Below, piece after piece: positions 1 through 4,570 of a DNA stretch of 7,655 nt. Position 1 is the first letter of the stretch. Each line of letters starts with the position of its first letter. The position numbers were made by a program, and so were the translations under genes. This stretch comes from Oscillospiraceae bacterium. Its GTDB lineage: Bacteria; Bacillota; Clostridia; Oscillospirales; Ruminococcaceae. Location of the stretch: the NCBI GenBank assembly GCA_900762805.1, contig CAAFHY010000122.1:1-7655 (forward strand), in the 5' to 3' direction. The notes below the pieces were generated by a model. The model was not told the DNA's origin. It worked only from the letters and a program-made list of their open reading frames with translations, and did no database searches.

Positions 1-9
1 ACAACTGCC

Positions 10-2247
10 ATGGATACACACAAGACCTTTGTCGTCGTCGGGATGAGCTGCGCCGCCTGCTCGCGCGCCGTGGAGCGCGCCGTCTCGCGGCTGCCGTTCG
101 TTTCGGCGGCAGCCGTCAATCTGGCGACCGAAAAAATGTTCGTCTCCTATGACGACAGCCGGGGCACCGAGCAGCAGATACGCGACGCCGTAACGGCTGC
201 CGGCTTCGAGCTGAAGGATTTCAAGGAGCAGGCACCCGGAAAGGCGCCCACCGACCGCATGGCGGAATACCGCAAGGCGCGCCGCCGCTTTTTCCTGCTG
301 CTGGTATTTTCACTGTCGCTCATCTACATCGCCATGGGCGAAATGATGGGCCTGCCCATCCCGGCCGCCATCTCGCACATGAACAATTATGCGCTCAACT
401 GCTACATCCAGCTGTTGCTGTGCGTCATCGTCATGGTCATCGGCCGGCAATTCTACATCGGCGGCTTCAAGGCCATCCTCCGCGGCGCCCCCAATATGGA
501 CAGTCTGGTCGCCGTGGCGACCGGCACCGCCTTTATCTACAGCGTCTACGGCATGATCGCGGCCTTCCGGTCAGGTGAGCATACCATGCTCTACTACGAT
601 TCGCCGGCCATGATCATCACTCTTATCATGCTGGGCCGTCTGCTGGAGACGCGCCAGAAGGGCCGCACCGGCGACGCCATCGACCGCCTCTATGCTCTGG
701 CCGCACCGACGGCTCTGGTCGAAAAGAACGGCTCGACCGTTGAGCTGCCCGTTGAAATGGTGCAGAGCGGCGATATCTGCCTTGTCAAGCCGGGCTACAA
801 GATCCCGGTAGACGGCGAGATCCTGGAGGGCGAAACGACGGTCGATGAATCCATGCTGACGGGCGAAAGCATGCCGGTCGAAAAGAAGGCGGGCGACCGT
901 GTGACGGGCGCCACCGTCAACGGCAGCGGCGCCCTCCGTGTGCGCGCCACCGCCGTGGGAGCTGACAGCACGCTGGCCGGCATCATCCGCATCGTGGAGG
1001 AGGCCTCAGGCAGCAAGGCGCCCATCCAAAAGCTGGCCGACGTTATTGCCGGTTACTTTGTTCCGGCCGCCTTCGGCATCGCGCTGCTGGCCGCCGTCAT
1101 CTGGCTCATCGCCGGAGAGAGCTTTGATTTCGCGCTCAAAATCTTCGTGAGCGTTCTGGTCATTTCCTGCCCCTGCTCGCTCGGCCTGGCCACGCCGACC
1201 GCCATCATTGTCGGCACAGGCGTCGGCGCCCGCAAGGGCATCCTGTTCAAGAACGGTGAAACGCTGCAAAAGTGCAGCGGCATCGACACCGTCGTGTTTG
1301 ATAAGACCGGCACACTTACCGTCGGCCGCCCGGAGGTGACCGATATCGTGCCGGCTGACGGCGTGACCGAAGACCGGCTGCTTCAGCTGGCCGCCAGCGC
1401 CGAATACACCAGCGGCCACCCGCTGGCCGAGGCCATCGTGACCTATGCCGAGGACAAGGGCGTTGCCCTGCTGCCCTCGTCGGGTCTGGCGACTGTCGGC
1501 GGGCGCGGCGTGACGGCGCTGGTTGACGGCGAAACCATCGTAGCCGGCAACGCCGCCTTCATGCGCGAGCAGTCGGTCGAGCTTGGCTCGCTGGAGGCCG
1601 CTGCCTCGCGGCTGGCCGCCAAGGCCAAGACCCCCATGTATTTTGCCGCCGGCCGCCGGCCGCTCGGCGTCATCGCCGTGGCCGACCGCATCAAGCCCGA
1701 CAGCGCCGAGGCCGTCTCGCGCCTGCGGGCGCTGGGCGTCAAAACCGCCATCATTACAGGCGACAACCGCCAGACGGCCGAGGCCATTGCCGCCGAGGCC
1801 GGCACCGATTCCGTGCTGTATGAGGTGCTGCCCGCCGGCAAGGCCGAGGAGATCGCCGCCATGCGCCAGAACGGCCGGTCGGTCGCCATGGTGGGGGACG
1901 GCATCAACGACGCGCCCGCGCTGGCTACCGCCGACGTCGGCATCGCCGTCGGCAGCGGCACCGATATCGCCGTTTCGGCCTCCGATGTCGTGCTAATCGG
2001 CAGCTCTCTCTCGGCGGTGCCCAAGGCGATCCGCCTCAGCCGCGCCGTGCTGCGCAACATCAAGCAGAATCTGCTCTGGGCCTTCTGCTACAACACGCTG
2101 GCCATCCCCATCGCCGCCGGGCTGCTCTACGCCTTCGGCGGGCCGCTGCTCAGCCCCGTCATTTCCGCAGCCTGTATGTCGCTGTCGTCGGTCACTGTAG
2201 TAACTAACGCTCTGCGTTTGAATTTTATCGATCTCGAAAGGAAGTAG
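10..2247 (+). CDS. copA: Cu(I)-exporting P1B-type ATPase (CopA)
   Basis: This is an inner-membrane copper pump that hydrolyses ATP to move Cu(I) out of the cytoplasm. The 745-aa protein is near full length for a CopA with a single metal-binding domain. In order: one N-terminal HMA domain (about 5-70) with GMSCAAC, Cys14/Cys17; membrane helices near 93-110, 129-147, 164-184 and 198-212; the actuator loop with TGES at 284-287; the ion-path helix with CPC at 387-389; the phosphorylation site DKTGT at 431-435; the P1B-specific SGHP at 468-471; TGDN at 583-586; GDGIND at 629-634; and two last helices with YN at 694-695 and MSLSS at 723-727. CPC plus YN plus MxxSS is the Cu(I) (P1B-1) signature; Zn/Cd pumps lack the YN and MxxSS elements. 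Only nine bases precede the start, so its RBS, its promoter and any CsoR/CopY operator lie outside the window. The start is supported by the HMA domain beginning directly after it. The chaperone gene follows 3 nt after the stop. Confidence 0.96.
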   Translation: MDTHKTFVVVGMSCAACSRAVERAVSRLPFVSAAAVNLATEKMFVSYDDSRGTEQQIRDAVTAAGFELKDFKEQAPGKAPTDRMAEYRKARRRFFLLLVFSLSLIYIAMGEMMGLPIPAAISHMNNYALNCYIQLLLCVIVMVIGRQFYIGGFKAILRGAPNMDSLVAVATGTAFIYSVYGMIAAFRSGEHTMLYYDSPAMIITLIMLGRLLETRQKGRTGDAIDRLYALAAPTALVEKNGSTVELPVEMVQSGDICLVKPGYKIPVDGEILEGETTVDESMLTGESMPVEKKAGDRVTGATVNGSGALRVRATAVGADSTLAGIIRIVEEASGSKAPIQKLADVIAGYFVPAAFGIALLAAVIWLIAGESFDFALKIFVSVLVISCPCSLGLATPTAIIVGTGVGARKGILFKNGETLQKCSGIDTVVFDKTGTLTVGRPEVTDIVPADGVTEDRLLQLAASAEYTSGHPLAEAIVTYAEDKGVALLPSSGLATVGGRGVTALVDGETIVAGNAAFMREQSVELGSLEAAASRLAAKAKTPMYFAAGRRPLGVIAVADRIKPDSAEAVSRLRALGVKTAIITGDNRQTAEAIAAEAGTDSVLYEVLPAGKAEEIAAMRQNGRSVAMVGDGINDAPALATADVGIAVGSGTDIAVSASDVVLIGSSLSAVPKAIRLSRAVLRNIKQNLLWAFCYNTLAIPIAAGLLYAFGGPLLSPVISAACMSLSSVTVVTNALRLNFIDLERK

Positions 2248-2250
2248 ACT

Positions 2251-2445
2251 ATGGAAGTATTCAAAACCAAGGGTATGATGTGCGGCCACTGCTCGGCCCG
2301 CGTCGAAAAGGCACTGCTGGCGCATGAGGGCGTCACCGCCGTCAAGGCCGATTATGAAACAGGCATTGTCGAGGTGGACACCACCCTGCCGCGCAGTACC
2401 GTCGCCGAGCTGATCGAGGCGACGGGGTATGACGTGGTGGAGTAA
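2251..2445 (+). CDS. copZ: CopZ-type copper chaperone (single HMA domain)
   Basis: This small soluble protein of 64 aa is a single heavy-metal-associated domain. It probably carries Cu(I) in the cytoplasm and hands it to the N-terminal domain of the adjacent CopA. The metal site is GMMCGHC at residues 8-14, with Cys11 and Cys14 as ligands and a His between them (CGHC rather than the commoner CGGC). The rest follows the beta-alpha-beta-beta-alpha-beta pattern: helix about 15-26, strands about 29-34 and 39-44, helix about 48-58. An AAAGGAAG stretch lies about 8 nt upstream, inside the end of copA, and the gap to the copA stop is only 3 nt, so the two are surely co-transcribed and probably translationally coupled. 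The pairing with CopA, rather than with a mercury operon, argues for copper over Hg(II). The gene is complete. Confidence 0.92.
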   Translation: MEVFKTKGMMCGHCSARVEKALLAHEGVTAVKADYETGIVEVDTTLPRSTVAELIEATGYDVVE

Positions 2446-2493
2446 GCCCCGCCGTGCTGCCTTGCCGGCAAAGCATATGTCCGCCCGGCACGC

Positions 2494-2674
2494 TTTTGAC
2501 GCTGTGCTTTGAGGCTGTATTCTAAAGCCGCGCCTTGAAGCCGTGCCCCAGGGCTGTGCCCCGAAGCCGCACTCTGAAGCCGTGCCCCAGGGCTGTGCCC
2601 CGAAGCCGCACTCTGAAGCCGTACCCCAAAGGCTGTGCCCTGCGGCTATACCGTGAGACCATGCCGCCGTCCCC
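2494..2674. repeat. Degenerate 13-bp tandem repeat with a 39-bp higher-order unit
   Basis: About 14 head-to-tail units of 12-15 bp follow the pattern GAAGCCGTGCCCC, with GC(C/T)G recurring about every 13 bases. In the centre three units (14+13+12 bp) form a 39-bp block that is perfectly duplicated at 2536-2574 and 2575-2613. A third block at 2614-2652 has diverged. Flanking units (2494-2535 and 2653-2674) are more degenerate, as expected if the array grew by duplication in the middle and decayed at the edges. Since 39 is a multiple of three, frames stay open through it; on the minus strand it reads GTASECGFGAQPW twice. The array sits between the copZ stop and the first strong terminator, so it is probably transcribed as 3' UTR. 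Function unknown. Confidence 0.85.
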
Positions 2675-2700
2675 TCGTCCGAGGGGGCGGCGGCTTTTTT
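2663..2700 (+). terminator. Strong intrinsic terminator, probably for copA-copZ
   Basis: A 14-bp stem (2663-2676 with 2681-2694, one G-T pair) with the 4-nt loop GTCC is followed directly by TTTTTT (2695-2700). The orientation matches the copA-copZ operon, whose last stop is 218 nt upstream. The left arm contains GCCGTCCCC, close to the repeat unit GCCGTGCCCC, so the terminator seems to grow out of the last repeat. Confidence 0.85.
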
Positions 2701-2783
2701 ATAGGCGATCAGCTTCAGAGCCAACAAGCCCGCGCCCCGCCCCTTCCGAAGAACAGGGGGACGGAAAGCACCCAAGCAAAGCG

Positions 2784-2826
2784 CCCGGCGCTCCTTTTCA
2801 GGTAAAGGAGCGCCGGGTATTCTTTA
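2784..2826 (+). terminator. Second hairpin, possible backup terminator
   Basis: There is a perfect 14-bp inverted repeat (2784-2797 with 2804-2817, CCCGGCGCTCCTTT and its complement) around a 6-nt loop. It is followed on the + strand by the T-rich but interrupted TATTCTTTAT. It could terminate read-through from copA-copZ or be an independent stem-loop element. The minus-strand flank has no T-run. No gene ends close by. Confidence 0.45.
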
Positions 2827-2960
2827 TGGCGCCGCAAGGGCGACAGCGGCAGAGGATCAAGCCGCGCAGGAAGCTGACGGCGGCAGAGCTCCGCCGCAAG
2901 GGCGTTGACGGCCAAGGGCGCGGCGGAGCGCCGGGCGCGGAGCTGCAGACCGGCTTCTTC

Positions 2961-3000
2961 AAAAGAAAAACCGCCGCAGACGATACTCTGTCTGCGGCGG
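2961..3000 (-). terminator. Intrinsic terminator of the tRNA-Thr gene
   Basis: Read on the minus strand, an 11-bp perfect stem (CCGCCGCAGAC with GTCTGCGGCGG, 2990-3000 and 2971-2981) encloses an 8-nt loop and is followed by TTTTTCTTTT (2970-2961). It starts 2 nt after the encoded CCA of the tRNA. Confidence 0.92.
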
Positions 3001-3002
3001 CG

Positions 3003-3078
3003 TGGAGCTGGTGGACGGATTTGAACCCCCGACCTGCTGATTACAAATCAGCTGCTCTACCGGCTGAGCTACACCAGC
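3003..3078 (-). tRNA. trnT: tRNA-Thr (anticodon UGU)
   Basis: This is a complete 76-nt cloverleaf read on the minus strand. The acceptor is GCTGGTG/CACCAGC, the D-stem GCTC/GAGC, the anticodon stem GCTGA/TCAGC with loop TTTGTAA giving anticodon TGU (complement at 3043-3045), the variable loop has 5 nt, the T-loop is TTCAAAT, the discriminator is T and CCA is encoded in the gene. It reads ACA codons, and ACG or other ACN by wobble. The T-stem GGGGG/CCGTC is imperfect: one G-U wobble and a G51-G63 mismatch (3028 against 3016). A terminator follows within 2 nt. The nearest good promoter is about 185 nt upstream (3271-3299), implying a long 5' leader removed by RNase P. Confidence 0.95.
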
Positions 3079-3466
3079 GAATATGCGAAAAGCCATGCCG
3101 CTTGGGAAGCGCCCGCACAGCGGGCAGCAGACGGCGGCCTTTACTTTGATAAACAGGAATTTTTCCTTGACCGCGGAAAGCAACGGCCGGCTTGCCGTGA
3201 AGCGCCTGCCCTCCGTGCGCCTGCCGCGGCTCTTGCCGCAGCCGGCTTTCTTTCCGGCACACTGCTTTCTATTGTACCACAAACGCCTGCGGCTGTCAAA
3301 CAAATGCCGGCACGGAATATTCTTATCTTTTTCCGTCTCCCTTTCCCCGCGCCGGGCCGCCACACTGAGCGTCCCGCCGCCCCGCAAACGCGGCTTTCCC
3401 CCGCCGTTTTCGGCGGCATAAATCTCCGGGGCAGCATCGGGGGGCTCCGCCATCCGCCCCGTGCCG
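3079..3466. other. 388-nt non-coding stretch between tRNA-Thr and the peptidase fusion gene
   Basis: I see no gene. Read on the minus strand it contains, from high to low coordinates: a hairpin CCGCCG-AAAA-CGGCGG (3401-3416) 50 nt after the stop of the fusion gene but without a T-run; an inverted repeat ACGGAA-13-TTCCGT (3312-3336) spanning AT-rich sequence; the promoter at 3271-3299; and a leader with small hairpins (GCCGG/CCGGC at 3242-3258, GCCCGC-ACA-GCGGGC at 3111-3125). No convincing terminator closes the GH3-peptidase operon here, so read-through towards the tRNA is possible. Confidence 0.55.
3271..3299 (-). promoter_or_regulatory. Near-consensus sigma-A promoter upstream of tRNA-Thr
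   Basis: On the minus strand there is TTGACA (3299-3294), a 17-nt spacer and TACAAT (3276-3271): a perfect -35 and a five-of-six -10. Just upstream (about 3312-3336) the sequence is unusually A/T-rich for this window and could act as an UP element, as fits a stable-RNA promoter. Predicted start near 3264. The only gene downstream on this strand before a terminator is tRNA-Thr. Confidence 0.8.
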
Positions 3467-4528
3467 CTATTTCCGCTTCCCGTCCTCATCGGCAACGATA
3501 TAGTCCTCCAGCACCGTGCCCTCCTTCTTTAGAAAAAGGGCGGTCTTGGGGCCGACATAGCGATAGTGCCACGGCTCGAACTCATAGCCCGTCAGCGCCG
3601 TTTTGCCGCGCGGATAGCGCTCGATAAAGCCGTAATAGGGCGCGTTTTCCGCCAGCCATTTGTACTGCTCGGTCGTCTCGAACCGGTCGGTAAAATCGGC
3701 GGCCGTGCCGCTGCCGAGGTCGTAGGCCAGGCCGGCGCTGTGCTCGGAGTGCCCGGCATGAGCCAGATGCTTGTCGGCACTGGGTATCTTCTTGTTGAAG
3801 CGGTTGCGCTGCTCCGAATAGGGGCGATAGCCCGAAAGCACCTTGATATCGACCCCGTCGCGCTGGGCGCAGGCCAGCATGATATGGAGTGCCGTTCGGG
3901 CGTCGGGGTTCTCGCCCGGCGCCAGGCTGAACGAATAGGAGTATTTTTCGTTGGTGATGAGTACCGGCTCGTCGCCGACCTGCACATAATGCGCGCCGTT
4001 GAGGCGGAAGACATGGCCGCCGTCTGTCATGTACACCCTGTACTTGCGGGGATTGAACAGGAACCTGTTGATGAGCAGCGCCACGGCAATGCCGTACAGC
4101 GTGCCGATGGTGCGCTGCATGACATACCACGTCGCCGAGGCCGTTGTCGCATTATAAAAAATGCACAGGTTGATATAGGCTGCCACGCCCAGCGAGATAA
4201 AGCCGGGGCGCGCCACCAGACTGCTGAAGGCGATGATGAGCGCCACGCCGGCAGCGATGATGAAGGAACAGAGGTAGACATTGTCCGGCTGGAACAGGAC
4301 ATAGATATAGCCCAGCGCGCTGCCGATAAGGGTGCCGAGGATACGGTCAAGACCGTTGCTGGCCGACTGCCGGATGCTGCCCTCCATGCAGGCCATGATG
4401 GCGTAGCAGGCAAGCGTGGGGTCGAAATCCAGCTTGAGGGCGTCATACGTCCAGAACACCACCAGAAAGGCGAGGGCTGTTTTGAGTGTCCGCGGCCCGA
4501 TCAGCCGCGATCTGACTTCGCGATGCAT
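3467..4528 (-). CDS. ArAE/FUSC-like membrane domain fused to VanY-type M15 D-Ala-D-Ala carboxypeptidase
   Basis: This single 353-aa frame has two parts. Residues 1-165 resemble the N-terminal membrane half of aromatic-acid-exporter/FUSC-like proteins: a basic start, then hydrophobic segments near 14-30, 37-48, 63-79, 83-105, 109-126 and 133-158, including ILGTLIGSALGYI, typical of that family. Residues about 185-345 are a complete zinc peptidase of the M15B (VanY) type: SGYRPYSEQ at 232-240, SEHSAGLAYD at 261-270 with Zn ligands His263 and Asp270, and EPWH at 318-321 with catalytic Glu318 and Zn ligand His321, then RYVG. Family members trim the terminal D-Ala from peptidoglycan precursors or stem peptides, usually outside the membrane. 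The usual C-terminal soluble domain of ArAE proteins is absent and the peptidase takes its place. An in-frame TAA lies 9 nt before the ATG, so no longer version exists. RBS placement is odd: AAAGGA ends 1-2 nt before the ATG and AAGAGG lies 13 nt away. It follows the GH3 gene by 42 nt, probably in one operon. Both domain calls are strong; the fusion is seen directly, its role is unknown. Confidence 0.88.
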   Translation of the reverse strand: MHREVRSRLIGPRTLKTALAFLVVFWTYDALKLDFDPTLACYAIMACMEGSIRQSASNGLDRILGTLIGSALGYIYVLFQPDNVYLCSFIIAAGVALIIAFSSLVARPGFISLGVAAYINLCIFYNATTASATWYVMQRTIGTLYGIAVALLINRFLFNPRKYRVYMTDGGHVFRLNGAHYVQVGDEPVLITNEKYSYSFSLAPGENPDARTALHIMLACAQRDGVDIKVLSGYRPYSEQRNRFNKKIPSADKHLAHAGHSEHSAGLAYDLGSGTAADFTDRFETTEQYKWLAENAPYYGFIERYPRGKTALTGYEFEPWHYRYVGPKTALFLKKEGTVLEDYIVADEDGKRK

Positions 4529-4570
4529 TTCCTTTATTTAACCTCTTGCAGAACGATATGTTATCTTTGT

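Larger units (their letters stand above)
2446..3002. other. 557-nt non-coding stretch with repeats and hairpins
   Basis: I find no gene here that I can support. The stretch holds, in order, a 10-bp palindrome TTGCCGGCAA (2462-2471), a 13/39-bp tandem repeat (2494-2674), a strong (+) terminator (2663-2700), a second perfect hairpin (2784-2817), a direct repeat GCCGCAAGGGCG at 2831-2842 and 2893-2904, a hairpin with 10-bp perfect arms (2888-2897 with 2920-2929, 22-nt loop) and the terminator of the tRNA gene (2961-3000). Open frames on both strands cross it, but they have no recognisable domain, no convincing RBS, and composition set by the repeats. Confidence 0.6.

Noticed and set aside
2251..2445. 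MerP-like mercury-binding protein
   Set aside because: There is no signal peptide, and it is coupled to a CPC/YN/MxxSS copper ATPase, so a cytoplasmic copper chaperone is the better reading.
2494..2652. CRISPR array
   Set aside because: The units are contiguous, with no unique spacers of 25-40 bp between conserved repeats, and there are no cas genes.
1993..2775. 260-codon minus-strand frame running from the repeat array into copA and copZ
   Set aside because: It is antisense to two certain genes. Its only striking feature, the repeated GTASECGFGAQPW, results from the 39-bp tandem repeat staying in frame.
2535..3149. 204-codon + frame starting in the repeat array and crossing the tRNA
   Set aside because: It runs through two terminators and antisense across tRNA-Thr, with repeat-derived low-complexity sequence at its start.
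2959..3495. Minus-strand frame containing VAQPVEQLICNQQVGGSNPSTSS
   Set aside because: This peptide is the well-known false translation of a bacterial tRNA-Thr gene, not a protein.
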